A stretch of DNA of 64,000 bases from Actinophytocola sp. (lineage in GTDB: Bacteria > Actinomycetota > Actinomycetes > Mycobacteriales > Pseudonocardiaceae): NCBI GenBank assembly GCA_009377475.1, contig WHTY01000010.1:1-64000 (forward strand), read 5' to 3'. Position 1 is the first letter of the stretch. Each line of letters opens with the position of its first letter. The notes beneath the pieces are model-generated. The model did not search any database and was not told where the DNA came from. It saw only the letters and a list, made by a program, of their open reading frames with translations. The translations under genes and the position numbers were made by a program. This document shows, piece by piece, positions 8,560 to 17,330 of this stretch.

Positions 8560-9576
8560 GGCGTCGCGGGAGAGGGCGGTGAGGCGGCTGATGGCGCGGA
8601 GGTACTTCTTGCGGTAGCCGCCGTGCAGCATCTCGTCGGTGAACAGCTCCGAGAACGGCTTGCCCGACGTCACGACGGGGATCGCGCGGTCGTAGAGCCG
8701 GTCGGCGAAGGCCACCAGCCGCAGCGCGACGCCCTGGTCCGGCGCGGCGGTCACATCCCGCAGGTGCACCGCGCTGACGTCCTCGACAAGCGCGCCGTAC
8801 TTCGACGGGTGCAGCCGCGCGAGGTGCCCGCACAGCGCGTCGAAGTCGTCCAGCGTGGCGCCCTCGCGCTCGGCCGACGCGGTCAGCTCCTCGTCGCTGA
8901 CCGGCTCCGGCGCGTCCGGCAGGCCACGGTGGCGGTAGTCGGGACCATCGACACGGACGACGTCGAACCGCGCGGACAGCGCGTGGATCTCGCGCAGGAA
9001 GTCCTCGGCGGCGAAGCGGCCCTCCCCCAGCTTGTCCGGCAGGGTGTTGGACGTCGCGGCGACGTGCACGCCGGTGGCCATCAGGTCCTGCAACAGCCGG
9101 GTGACCAGCATCGTGTCGCCGGGGTCGTCCAGTTCGAACTCGTCGATCGCCAGCAGCGTGTGCCCGGCCAAACGCCGCACCGCCGCCGCGAACCCGAGCG
9201 CGCCGACCAGGTTCGTCAGCTCAACGAACGTGCCGTACGCCTTGGGGCCGGGCACGGCGTGCCACAGCGACGCGAGCAGGTGGGTCTTGCCGACGCCGAA
9301 GCCGCCGTCGAAGTACAGCCCGCGCGTGGCGTCGGCAGCGGAACCCCGGGAGCCGCCGAACAACGACCGCAGCCTGCCACCCCGCCGAGACGAGCCCGCG
9401 CCGACCCGCTCGGCGAACGCCCTGCCCTCCGCCACGGCGGCGGCCTGGCTCGGCTCGTCGGGGTTCGGCACGTAGCTGTCGAACCGGACGACGTCGAACC
9501 GAGGCGGCGGCACGAGCGCGGCGACGAGGTCGTCCGCCGCCAGCTCTGGCACGCGATCGATCAGCTGACCTGGCAC
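8554..9576 (-). CDS. zapE: AFG1/ZapE-like ATPase
   Basis: The 340-residue protein is a P-loop ATPase of the AFG1/ZapE family: Walker A GGFGVGKTHLLASLW, Walker B LLAIDEFELDDP, then the conserved ATSNTLPDKLGEGRF stretch (sensor region). In Escherichia coli ZapE acts at the division ring under stress and the eukaryotic relatives act in mitochondrial quality control; the role in actinobacteria is less clear. The GTG start at 9576 is preceded by a -10-like TACGCT six bases away, so it is probably leaderless. It is divergent from the RibD-like gene, as in M. tuberculosis Rv2670c/Rv2671. Confidence 0.85.
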   Translation of the reverse strand: MPGQLIDRVPELAADDLVAALVPPPRFDVVRFDSYVPNPDEPSQAAAVAEGRAFAERVGAGSSRRGGRLRSLFGGSRGSAADATRGLYFDGGFGVGKTHLLASLWHAVPGPKAYGTFVELTNLVGALGFAAAVRRLAGHTLLAIDEFELDDPGDTMLVTRLLQDLMATGVHVAATSNTLPDKLGEGRFAAEDFLREIHALSARFDVVRVDGPDYRHRGLPDAPEPVSDEELTASAEREGATLDDFDALCGHLARLHPSKYGALVEDVSAVHLRDVTAAPDQGVALRLVAFADRLYDRAIPVVTSGKPFSELFTDEMLHGGYRKKYLRAISRLTALSRDAP

Positions 9577-9582
9577 GCTCTG

Positions 9583-9588
9583 AGCGTA
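9583..9588 (-). promoter_or_regulatory. -10 hexamer of leaderless zapE
   Basis: On the minus strand TACGCT lies six bases before the GTG of zapE. The plus-strand gene starts 30 bases away on the other side; its own -10 may begin at the same TA (TAACGG), but that match is weak. Confidence 0.5.
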
Positions 9589-9617
9589 ACGGCGTGGCCG
9601 TGTGATCAGATGGAGCC

Positions 9618-10367
9618 GTGCATGTGCTGTGGCCCCCGACACCCGACACCAAGCCCGTCTCCGACGCCGGGCTGGAGCGGATCTACGCCTATCCGGACGG
9701 CCTCACCGAGCCGTGGGTGCAGGTCAACTTCGTCAGCTCCGCCGACGGCGCGGCCACGCTGGACGGCCACTCCGAGGGCCTGTCACACCCGGCGGACAAG
9801 CGCATCTTCATGCTGGGCCGCGACCTCGCGGACGTCGTCCTGGTCGGGGCGGGCACCGCGACGACGGAAGAGTACGCCGGCGTCAAGCGGGGTGAACGAC
9901 GCCGCGAGCGCAGGCAACGGCTCGGGCTGGCCGAGGTCCCGCCGATCGCCGTGGTCAGCGCACGGTGCTCGCTGCCGACCGACTGCCCCCTGCTCACCGA
10001 CACCCGTGTCCCGCCGATCGTGTTCACGACCGACGCCGCGCCGCACGAGCGCCACACCGCGCTGGCGGACGCGGGCGCGGAGGTCGTCGTCGCAGGGGAC
10101 GGGCACGTGCACCTGCCGTCGGTGCTGCACGAGCTGGGCGAGCGGGGTCTGCTGCGGGTGAACTGCGAGGGCGGCCCCCGGCTGCTGGCGAGCATGGTGG
10201 CGGCCGACCTGGTGGACCAGCTCTGCCTGACGGTGGCGCCGGTGCTGGCGGGCGCTGGCGCGGAGCGGATCGTGCGCGGCGCGGTCACCGAAGCGCCGCG
10301 CGACCTGGCGCTGGCCTCGGTGCTGCACGAGGACGGATTCCTCATGTTGCGTTACCGGAGGCCGTGA
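9618..10367 (+). CDS. ribD: RibD C-terminal-type pyrimidine reductase
   Basis: A 249-residue protein equivalent to the reductase half of RibD, without the deaminase half. Conserved are VNFVSSADGAATL (NADPH and substrate region), VLVGAGTAT and the CEGGPRLL motif near 180. It corresponds to M. tuberculosis Rv2671, a dihydrofolate-reductase-like RibD homologue. It probably reduces a pyrimidine or pterin intermediate in the riboflavin or folate pathway; which one is not shown by sequence. The GTG start has TGGAG just upstream. No other rib genes are near. Confidence 0.8.
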   Translation: MHVLWPPTPDTKPVSDAGLERIYAYPDGLTEPWVQVNFVSSADGAATLDGHSEGLSHPADKRIFMLGRDLADVVLVGAGTATTEEYAGVKRGERRRERRQRLGLAEVPPIAVVSARCSLPTDCPLLTDTRVPPIVFTTDAAPHERHTALADAGAEVVVAGDGHVHLPSVLHELGERGLLRVNCEGGPRLLASMVAADLVDQLCLTVAPVLAGAGAERIVRGAVTEAPRDLALASVLHEDGFLMLRYRRP

Positions 10368-10439
10368 CAGGCTCACCGCGTGCTCACCCGCGTCGTGCCA
10401 TCCTCGAAGGGACCGGACCACAACGCAGAGGGGACGACC

Positions 10440-12011
10440 GTGGCTCGTGTTCGGCCCGGCGTTGACGCGCGGACGACCGTCGCGCGGCGCGCGCTGCTGC
10501 TCGCCGCCGTGCTGCCCGCGTTGCTCGCTGGCTGCACTGTGGGGCCGTCCGACCGACCCGCCGTGCTCGCCCGCGACGGCAGCCCCCGGCCGACCACCGA
10601 GACGCCACGCGAGGAGACGCCGTTGCCGCCGCTCGGCACGCAGAGCGGCGACCAGGTGCCGTGGTCGGACTGCGGCCAGCGCGTCCGCCGCGCGCTCGAC
10701 ACGCCGCGACGGCGCGACGCGGGCACGATGCGCTACTCCTGCGCCACGATCGACAGCACCCTCGACGCCCCGTCGCTCCCCGGTAGGGGCATGCTGCGGA
10801 TCTCGGTGCTCAAGGCGGAGTCTGGCGGCGGCGACAAGATCCCGCTGCTCGTCGTCAACGACATCGACGGCGAGCCGGGCACGGTGTTCGCGGCGCGGCT
10901 GGCCGCCCAACTGCCCGAGGACGTGCTGGAACAGTTCGCGATCATCGGCTTCGACCGCAGGGGCACCGGGAACTCCAACCCGATCGACTGCGTCCCGCCT
11001 GGCGCGCGCGGTAAGCTGCTCGGCTTCGACCCGGCAGCCACCGACCTCGACCCGCTGTTCGACGCGGCGCGCGGCGCGGGCCAGGAGTGCGCGTTGATCC
11101 TGAAGAACCAGCAGGGCGCGCTGGACACCTGGCGCACGGCCGGTGACCTTGACGAGATCCGGCGGCAGCTCGGCGCGCCGTTCCTGCACGTGCTCGCGCG
11201 CGGCGAGGGCTCGCGGGTGGTGCAGGCGTACGCGCAGCGGTTCACCGACAAGCTCGGCAGGGTCGTCCTCGACGGCACCCCGGACCCGTCGCAGCAGGCG
11301 CAGACCGTGCTGGCGGAGAGGGCCGCTGGCGCGGAGGCGACGTTGGACGTCTTCGCGCGCGACTGCCGGTCCCGGGACTGCCCGCTGGGTGACGATCCGC
11401 GCGGCACGGTGTCGCGGGTGCTGGACATGCCGCACCAGCGCGGCCTGCCGCCCGGCATCGCCGCCCGCGCGATCCTGCACGGCCTTGGCGAGCCGGACCG
11501 CTGGCCCGCACTGGCGAAGGCCATCGCCGCCGCGAAGGACGGCGACATCCGGTCGCTCGCGGAGTTCCTCGGTCCGATGGACCCGAACAACCCGTACCCG
11601 TCTGTGCTTGACGCGACGCTGGCCACGACGTGCAACGACACCAGAACCCGGCTCGCGCCGCAGCGCATCGCCGAGCTGGCCGACGACTGGCGGCAGCAGC
11701 ATCCGGTGTTCGGCGGGCTGCTCGCCCAGCGGCTGGTGTGGTGCAGCCAGTGGCCGGTGCGCCGCGAGCCGGTGGCCGATCCCGCCATGCGCGGCGCGCC
11801 GCCGGTGCTGGTGGTGAGCACGGCGGCTGACCCGCGCACGCCCGAGCTGGGCACCAAGCGCACCGCACAGCAGATGCCGTCGTCGGTGCGGATCGGCTGG
11901 GAAGGCGCAGGACACGGCGCGGTCGGGCGATCGGACTGCGTCACCAAGCACGTCGGCGAGTTCCTGGTCGACGGGACCGTGCCCAGCCAAGGCGTGACCT
12001 GCCCGTCGTGA
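10440..12011 (+). CDS. TAP-like alpha/beta-hydrolase lipoprotein lacking the nucleophile serine
   Basis: A 523-residue exported protein. The signal peptide ends in the lipobox LLAGC (Cys32). The hydrolase domain aligns with tripeptidyl-peptidase-like proteins (SlpD/E, TAP): FDRRGTGNSNP at about 171-181, then the nucleophile elbow, the conserved GRVVLDGTPDPS, and the C-terminal TAP domain with Asp (DPRTP) and His (GHGAVGRSDC). In the elbow, where relatives read G-x-S-x-G, this protein reads ARGEGS, so Gly255 replaces the nucleophile serine. It may be a binding protein rather than a peptidase. The start was set at GTG 10440, preceded by AGAGGGG. It corresponds in position to Rv2672 downstream of ribD. 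Confidence 0.85.
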   Translation: MARVRPGVDARTTVARRALLLAAVLPALLAGCTVGPSDRPAVLARDGSPRPTTETPREETPLPPLGTQSGDQVPWSDCGQRVRRALDTPRRRDAGTMRYSCATIDSTLDAPSLPGRGMLRISVLKAESGGGDKIPLLVVNDIDGEPGTVFAARLAAQLPEDVLEQFAIIGFDRRGTGNSNPIDCVPPGARGKLLGFDPAATDLDPLFDAARGAGQECALILKNQQGALDTWRTAGDLDEIRRQLGAPFLHVLARGEGSRVVQAYAQRFTDKLGRVVLDGTPDPSQQAQTVLAERAAGAEATLDVFARDCRSRDCPLGDDPRGTVSRVLDMPHQRGLPPGIAARAILHGLGEPDRWPALAKAIAAAKDGDIRSLAEFLGPMDPNNPYPSVLDATLATTCNDTRTRLAPQRIAELADDWRQQHPVFGGLLAQRLVWCSQWPVRREPVADPAMRGAPPVLVVSTAADPRTPELGTKRTAQQMPSSVRIGWEGAGHGAVGRSDCVTKHVGEFLVDGTVPSQGVTCPS

Positions 12012-12049
12012 CGACCGCGCGGCATCCGCTCGCTGGCCGCCGCTCTGGT

Positions 12050-12055
12050 TACGAT
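12050..12055 (+). promoter_or_regulatory. -10 hexamer of leaderless metallophosphoesterase
   Basis: TACGAT lies eight bases before the ATG at 12064, and no ribosome-binding site is visible. Confidence 0.5.
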
Positions 12056-12063
12056 GCGCTGTC

Positions 12064-13797
12064 ATGACAGCAGCGCCGCCTTCCCGCGCCCGTGACGGTT
12101 CCCCGCGCGAACTCGGCTTCACCCGGCAGCACGCGGTGCGCTGGCTCGCCCCTCGGGTGCTGATCGCGACCGGCGCGAAGGCGCTGCTGGCGGCGATTTT
12201 CGGCGCGTACGCCGACAAGCGCGAGCTCCAGGGCAGCCTGCCATCGGAGCTGTACTCCTACACCGGGGATGACGCTGACAGCGAGCTGTGGCTGGACTAC
12301 GTCGCCGACCTCGGTGACAGCTTCGACGCCACCTACTCGGTCGCCACCGTGCTGGCCCGGCAGGAGGTCGACGTCGGCGACGCGACACTGCCGCGCGGCA
12401 GGCTGTTGGTCATGGGTGGCGACGAGGTCTACCCGGCGGCCTCGATCGCGACGTACCGGGAGCGCACCAGGGGCGTCTACCAGGCCGCCTTCCCGGAGCC
12501 GGACGGTGAGCCGAGGCCCGCGTTGTTCGCGCTGCCGGGCAACCACGACTGGTACGACGGGCTGACGGCGTTCCTTCGCGTGTTCGCACAGCGACGGTCG
12601 TTCGGGGCGTGGACGACCGAGCAGACCCGCAGCTACTTCGCCATCCAACTGCCGCAGCGCTGGTGGCTGTTCGCCATCGACACCCAGTTCGACGACCACA
12701 TCGACGCGCCGCAGCTCGCCTACTTCGCCGAGGCGGCGGCACGGCTGACACCCGGTGACGCCGTGATCCTGTGCACGCCGTCGCCCGCCTGGGTGTACGC
12801 GGGGTCGGAGGCCGGTGCGGCGGCCTACGACATCATCGAGTTCTTCGACGCCGAGTTCGTCCGTCCGGCTGGCGCGTCCATCCGGGTGATGCTCTCCGGC
12901 GACAAGCACCACTACGCCCGCTACGCCGAGCGCGACGGCACGCGCCAGAACATCACCTGCGGACTGGGCGGGGCGTATCTCAGCGCGACGCACGAGCTGC
13001 CGGAACGCGTGGATCTGCCGCCACCGACGACGCGAGTGCGGGAGGCACAACCGCAGGCTACCTACGACCTCGCCGCACGGTATCCGAGCAAACGACGTTC
13101 GGAGCTGTTCGCGGCGGGTATCTTCCGGTTGCCGTGGCGCAACCCCGGTTTCTGGGGCATGACGGGGCTGATCCAGTCGGCGGTGACACTCGCGGTGCTG
13201 TTCGGCATCGCGGGGCCGTTCGGCGAGGCGGAGCGCGGGTTCTTCGCGCTGGTGGCCAGCTGGACGCCCGCGGTGATCCTCGGCGCGCTGCTGGTGCTGA
13301 CCGGGGTGTACTTCGCCCGGATGGACGCGCACACGCCGCGCAGACCGGCGACGGTGGCGGGCATGCTGCACGGGCTCGCGCACATCGCGCTCAACGTGAC
13401 GTGGGCGCTGGCGATCATCCAGCTCTACGGCCTCGTGCCGCACAACCTGGTGACGAACTGGGCGACGTTGTTGCTGATCGTGGTCGGGACGCCGGTGGTG
13501 CTTGGCTTCGCGCACAGCGAGCTGGTCGCGGCGTACCTGATGATCGCGAGCCGCTTCGGCATCAACCTCAACGAGGTGATGGCGGGCCAGAGCATCGAGG
13601 ACCACAAGGGGTTCCTGCGGCTGCACATCGACGTCGACGGCACGTTGACCGTGCATCCGATCGCGCTCGGCCAGGTGTGCCGGTCGTGGCGCGCGGACCC
13701 GGACGGCGCGCCGAGCGATCCGCTGCTCCGTCCGAACGGCCCGCCGCTCACCCCGACCCGCATCGAAGCGCCAATCGTCGTGCCGCGGGATGCGTGA
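12064..13797 (+). CDS. Calcineurin-like metallophosphoesterase with C-terminal membrane segments
   Basis: 577 residues. The N-terminal two thirds carry metallophosphoesterase metal-binding motifs: DLGDSFD near 80, MGGDEVYP near 118, GNHDWYD near 160 and GDKHHYAR near 280. The C-terminal part has four or five hydrophobic helices between about 370 and 500, so the catalytic domain is tethered to the membrane. The combination is common in actinobacteria but the substrate is unknown. Its position after the hydrolase is where M. tuberculosis carries aftC (Rv2673); the two are not related. Confidence 0.8.
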   Translation: MTAAPPSRARDGSPRELGFTRQHAVRWLAPRVLIATGAKALLAAIFGAYADKRELQGSLPSELYSYTGDDADSELWLDYVADLGDSFDATYSVATVLARQEVDVGDATLPRGRLLVMGGDEVYPAASIATYRERTRGVYQAAFPEPDGEPRPALFALPGNHDWYDGLTAFLRVFAQRRSFGAWTTEQTRSYFAIQLPQRWWLFAIDTQFDDHIDAPQLAYFAEAAARLTPGDAVILCTPSPAWVYAGSEAGAAAYDIIEFFDAEFVRPAGASIRVMLSGDKHHYARYAERDGTRQNITCGLGGAYLSATHELPERVDLPPPTTRVREAQPQATYDLAARYPSKRRSELFAAGIFRLPWRNPGFWGMTGLIQSAVTLAVLFGIAGPFGEAERGFFALVASWTPAVILGALLVLTGVYFARMDAHTPRRPATVAGMLHGLAHIALNVTWALAIIQLYGLVPHNLVTNWATLLLIVVGTPVVLGFAHSELVAAYLMIASRFGINLNEVMAGQSIEDHKGFLRLHIDVDGTLTVHPIALGQVCRSWRADPDGAPSDPLLRPNGPPLTPTRIEAPIVVPRDA

Positions 13798-13904
13798 CGA
13801 CGTCCCCGGCCGCACGGGGCCGCGCTCGGTGCCGACCGTCCCCAGGCCGCGCGGGAGCCTGCTTCACCGAGCCGCACCTCCCCGACGCCCCAGCCGCGCC
13901 GAGT

Positions 13905-14014
13905 CCTGCTTCGCCAGGGAAATTGCCGCGAGAACCCGACAAACGACGTCGAATCCGGCGCGGATCGCGCCATTTGCCTGGCGAAGCAGGGATGCCAACG
14001 GCGAAGCAGGGATG
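13905..14014. repeat. Inverted and direct repeats before the DedA-like gene
   Basis: CCTGCTTCGCCAGG (13905-13918) is matched by its reverse complement at 13977-13990, a 14-bp perfect inverted pair 58 bases apart that extends imperfectly outward. GGCGAAGCAGGGATG occurs directly twice, at 13980 and 14000, and the second copy carries the ATG used by the next gene. The function is unknown; the hairpin could terminate the upstream transcript or mask the start. Confidence 0.6.
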
Positions 14015-14758
14015 ATCACACCGGGGAGACCAGCCGCTACCCGCTCACCGTTCGTGACATACCTTGTTCTGGTGCGGGATCAAACACGGTTGCTGGTGGC
14101 GCTGGGCGTGCTCGTCGCCTGCGTCGTGGTCGCGTTCATCGCGCCGATCCCCACCCCCGCCGAGGTGCGGGAGATGGCGGTGGCGGCGGGACCGGCCGCG
14201 CCGCTGGTGTTCTTCTGCGTGTACGCGGTGTGCGCCGCGCTGCCGCTGCCGAGGACGGCGTTCAACCTGGCGTCCGGACTGTTGCTGGGCAACGCGCTCG
14301 GCATCGGCATCGCGCTCGCGGCGACCATCACGTCCGGCTTGCTGGGGTACGGCCTGGCGCGGCCGGTCGGTACCCGGCTGTTGCACCGTCACCTGGACCG
14401 GGACGCCGTGCGTGCCGTGGACGCGAAGCTCACGGGCGGCGGCGTGCTCGGTGTCGCCTCGCTGCGACTGATCCCGGTGATCCCGTTCGCGCCGATGAGC
14501 TACTGCTGCGGGTTGTCGTCCATCCCACTGCGCCCATACCTGCTCGGCACGGCGCTGGGCAGCGTGCCGGGCACGGTGGCGGTGGTGACTCTCGGTAACG
14601 CACTGACCGGTCAGAGCCCGCCCGCGCTTATCGCGTGTTATGCCGCATTCGCGCTGCTCGGCGGGCTCGGTGTGTACCGGATCGTGCGCACGCCGACGAC
14701 GTCTGCCACCGTGCCGGTAACACCGGAAGCGATGACCGCGACACGGCCAAATGAGTGA
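14012..14758 (+). CDS. TVP38/TMEM64 (DedA-like) membrane protein
   Basis: About 248 residues with five or six hydrophobic segments and the SNARE-associated Golgi/VTT domain hallmarks: the FNLASGLLLGNALG stretch and the glycine-rich re-entrant FxPxSYCCGLSS region (PFAPMSYCCGLS). Bacterial relatives help move undecaprenyl phosphate or other lipids across the membrane. ATG at 14012 lies inside a direct repeat with GCAGGG just upstream; GTG at 14054 is an alternative that would remove 14 residues. It stands alone between the phosphoesterase and the kinase. Confidence 0.75.
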   Translation: MITPGRPAATRSPFVTYLVLVRDQTRLLVALGVLVACVVVAFIAPIPTPAEVREMAVAAGPAAPLVFFCVYAVCAALPLPRTAFNLASGLLLGNALGIGIALAATITSGLLGYGLARPVGTRLLHRHLDRDAVRAVDAKLTGGGVLGVASLRLIPVIPFAPMSYCCGLSSIPLRPYLLGTALGSVPGTVAVVTLGNALTGQSPPALIACYAAFALLGGLGVYRIVRTPTTSATVPVTPEAMTATRPNE

Positions 14759-14856
14759 GTGGCGGGTGACATAGGAGCGATGAGCATGCGCCAGTACACT
14801 CGATCGGGCGTTAGCGATGCTGTCCTGCGGCTGTGTCATCCCCGCGCCGTGGTGAC

Positions 14857-16527
14857 ATGCGGCAGCGCGCACCCGAGGCACACATCCTTAACTCTGGCGC
14901 GGAAACCCTCTCGCTAGGAGCGTTCGTCATCGAAACAGGGCAACTGGTAGCAGGGCACTATCGGCTCGTCGAGCACATCGGCAGCGGCGCGATGGGCGTC
15001 GTCTGGCGTGCCGTCGACGAGCGACTAGAGCGATCCGTCGCGGTCAAGAAGGTCGTTGGCCAGCAGGGGCTGTCCGAGGCCGATCGCGCCGACCTGCACC
15101 GGCGCGCGATGCGCGAGGCCAAGATCGCCGCGCGGCTCCAGCACCCCAACGCCATCGTCGTCTACGACATCACCGAGCACGAGGGCGATCCGTGCCTTGT
15201 GATGGAGTACCTGCCGTCGCACAGCCTGTCGCAACTGCTCGCGCAGCACGGGACGATGTCGGTCGCCGAGGCCTGCCGTGTCGGCGAGCAGATGGCGAAC
15301 GCCCTTGTCGCCGCCCATCACGCCGGGATCGTGCACCGCGACGTCAAACCGGGCAACATCCTCATCGAGGAGTCCGGTGTGGCCAAACTCACCGACTTCG
15401 GCATCTCCCGCGCGCAGGGCGACATCACGCTCACCCAGACCGGCCTCGTCGGTGGCACCCCGGCCTACATCGCGCCTGAGCTGGCTCGCGGGGCTGACCC
15501 GTCGCCGTCCTCGGACGTCTTCGCGCTCGGCGCGACGCTCTACCACGCGATCGAGGGCCAGTCGGTCTACGGCAGCAACCCGAACCAGCTCGCGCTGCTG
15601 CACACGGCGGCGAGCGGCAAGATCACGCCGCCGCGCGTGGCGAGCTCGGCGACCGCGCTGCTGATGGCGATGCTGCGCCCCGAGCCGGGCGAGCGCATCA
15701 GCATGCAGCAGGCCGCCGAACGTCTCGCCGCGGTCGCGTCGGGCGGCGGCGTGCCCGCGCCTCCCCCGCCGGTGATGCCCAACCAGCCGCCAATGGAGCC
15801 GCAGGGCAACGGGCAGAACCCGCCATGGCAACGGACAAGGACCGCCATCGCCCCCGCGGCGGACGCCGGGCACCAGCCCGCGCCGCAGCAGCCGCACCAC
15901 GGCACGGCGGCGTTCACCGCCGTCGGCAACGGCATGAACGGCGCGCCCCTTGCCGACCACCAACCAGCGCCACCGCAGCAGAACGGCGACGGTCGGAACG
16001 GTAACGACCGCAAACGCACCTTCGCCCTCGTCGGCGGCATCGTCGCGCTGCTCGCGCTGGTCGGCATCTCGTTCGCGCTGCTGTCGGGCGACGACGAGCA
16101 GCCCGGCACGGCGTCACCGAACACGGGCGGCGACCAGACGACGACCACCGCGCCGCCGTCGACGACCGAGCCGCCGGAGCAGACCAAGACGCAGGCCAAC
16201 ACGGGGAACGAACCGATCCCGTGGGGACAGGCTGGCCAGCTCGTCATCGACTTCTACACCTTCCCTGACGGGATGAGCAGGTCATGGGACATGCTCACGC
16301 CGCAGGCACAGGCCGAGTTCGGCAGCTACGAGGAGTTCCAGGACCACTGGTCGGAATTCGACCAGGTCTACGCGGAGAACGCCGTAGCCGAGAACAACGA
16401 CGACGGCTCCGTCACGATCAGCACGACCGTCACCGAACTCGAGGGCGACGACCAGGACAGCGAGCGCAGGCAGTTGCGCGTCGTACGCTCGAATAACGGG
16501 CTGGCCATCGACTCCGATCCCCGCTGA
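14857..16527 (+). CDS. PknB-type serine/threonine protein kinase, membrane anchored
   Basis: 556 residues as drawn. The kinase domain has the glycine loop GSGAMG, the ATP lysine in VAVKKV, HRDVKPGN (catalytic loop), DFGIS and a TPAYIAPE activation segment; a Pro/Gln-rich linker follows, then one membrane helix (FALVGGIVALLALVGISFALL) and a roughly 130-residue outer domain. The outer domain is not made of PASTA repeats, so the ligand differs from that of PknB. The start is doubtful. The family normally begins near ETGQLVAGHYRL, and an AGGAG lies eight bases before an ATC codon exactly there (14929), but the nearest standard starts are ATG 14857 and GTG 14833. Confidence 0.85.
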   Translation: MRQRAPEAHILNSGAETLSLGAFVIETGQLVAGHYRLVEHIGSGAMGVVWRAVDERLERSVAVKKVVGQQGLSEADRADLHRRAMREAKIAARLQHPNAIVVYDITEHEGDPCLVMEYLPSHSLSQLLAQHGTMSVAEACRVGEQMANALVAAHHAGIVHRDVKPGNILIEESGVAKLTDFGISRAQGDITLTQTGLVGGTPAYIAPELARGADPSPSSDVFALGATLYHAIEGQSVYGSNPNQLALLHTAASGKITPPRVASSATALLMAMLRPEPGERISMQQAAERLAAVASGGGVPAPPPPVMPNQPPMEPQGNGQNPPWQRTRTAIAPAADAGHQPAPQQPHHGTAAFTAVGNGMNGAPLADHQPAPPQQNGDGRNGNDRKRTFALVGGIVALLALVGISFALLSGDDEQPGTASPNTGGDQTTTTAPPSTTEPPEQTKTQANTGNEPIPWGQAGQLVIDFYTFPDGMSRSWDMLTPQAQAEFGSYEEFQDHWSEFDQVYAENAVAENNDDGSVTISTTVTELEGDDQDSERRQLRVVRSNNGLAIDSDPR

Positions 16528-16559
16528 CGCTCGACGTAGGAAAAGCCGCGAGATTGCCA

Positions 16560-16565
16560 TACGGT
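16560..16565 (+). promoter_or_regulatory. -10 hexamer of leaderless small membrane protein gene
   Basis: TACGGT lies six bases before the ATG at 16572, and there is no ribosome-binding site. Confidence 0.5.
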
Positions 16566-16571
16566 GGAAGC

Positions 16572-16874
16572 ATGGTGCGTGACGAGCCCAACGCAGGCCC
16601 CGAGTCGCGGTTCACCGATGACCTGATCGGTCTGGACCCCGACGATCCCGAGGCGCGCGCGTTCGCAGCACACCTTGACCGGATGGAGCGCAGCGGACCC
16701 AGCTTCACCATCGAGTCGTCGCTGGCTGGCGTGGCCGACTTCGCGGAGTCCACCAACCGCATCGGCGGTGTGCGCAGGCACTTCGCGTGGCTCGTCGTGG
16801 CGCTGATCCTGCTCGGTGTGCTGTTCGGGGCGTGGGAGACGCTGCGCATGGCACTGACCTGGCTCTGGGGCTGA
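16572..16874 (+). CDS. Small membrane protein, unrecognised
   Basis: A 100-residue protein with an acidic N-terminal half and one membrane helix near the C terminus (WLVVALILLGVLFGAWETL). I do not recognise a named family. The ATG at 16572 follows a leaderless-type TACGGT. It sits between the kinase and msrB, both on the same strand. Confidence 0.65.
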   Translation: MVRDEPNAGPESRFTDDLIGLDPDDPEARAFAAHLDRMERSGPSFTIESSLAGVADFAESTNRIGGVRRHFAWLVVALILLGVLFGAWETLRMALTWLWG

Positions 16875-16884
16875 GTCCGCCGGG

Positions 16885-16890
16885 TACCGT
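16885..16890 (+). promoter_or_regulatory. -10 hexamer of leaderless msrB
   Basis: TACCGT lies seven bases before the msrB ATG. Confidence 0.55.
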
Positions 16891-16897
16891 GGCTGGC

Positions 16898-17326
16898 ATG
16901 GAACCAGTTGTCGGCGCCACCCCGAAAGTCGCCAAGTCTGATGAGCAGTGGCGGGAGGAACTCTCGCCTGACGAGTACAGCGTGCTCCGCCAGGCGGGCA
17001 CCGAACGCCCCTTCACCGGCAAGTACACCGACACCACCACGGTTGGCGTCTACTCCTGCCGGGGCTGCGGCACCGAGCTGTTCACCAGCGACACCAAGTT
17101 CGAGAGCCACTGCGGCTGGCCGTCGTTCTACGACCCGGCCGACTCCGACGCGGTGATCGCCCGCGAGGACCGCAGCCTGCCGGGCCGCCCGCGCACCGAG
17201 GTGCTGTGCGCGACCTGCCACAGCCACCTGGGGCACGTGTTCGATGGCGAGGGCTACGGCACGCCCACCGACCAGCGGTACTGCATCAACTCCGTCGCGC
17301 TGACGCTGCGCCCGACAGCGGAATGA
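16898..17326 (+). CDS. msrB: Peptide-methionine (R)-S-oxide reductase MsrB
   Basis: A 142-residue, full-length MsrB that repairs the R form of methionine sulfoxide in proteins using thioredoxin. The zinc-binding cysteines are two pairs, YSCRGCG and CATCH. The catalytic cysteine lies near the end in RYCINS, and the HCGWPSF and SHLGHVFDG motifs are present. A leaderless-type -10 precedes the ATG. It ends five bases before the convergent hemQ, as msrB does beside the haem genes in M. tuberculosis (Rv2674). Confidence 0.95.
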   Translation: MEPVVGATPKVAKSDEQWREELSPDEYSVLRQAGTERPFTGKYTDTTTVGVYSCRGCGTELFTSDTKFESHCGWPSFYDPADSDAVIAREDRSLPGRPRTEVLCATCHSHLGHVFDGEGYGTPTDQRYCINSVALTLRPTAE

Positions 17327-17330
17327 GCGG

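Noticed and set aside
9783-12218. Long leftward open frame of over 800 codons
   Set aside because: It is antisense to the RibD-like and hydrolase genes, Arg/Ala/Gly-rich and without any family signal; a GC-bias shadow.
12049-13815. Leftward open frame of 588 codons
   Set aside because: It is a mirror of the metallophosphoesterase gene, whose metal motifs and membrane helices prove the rightward frame.
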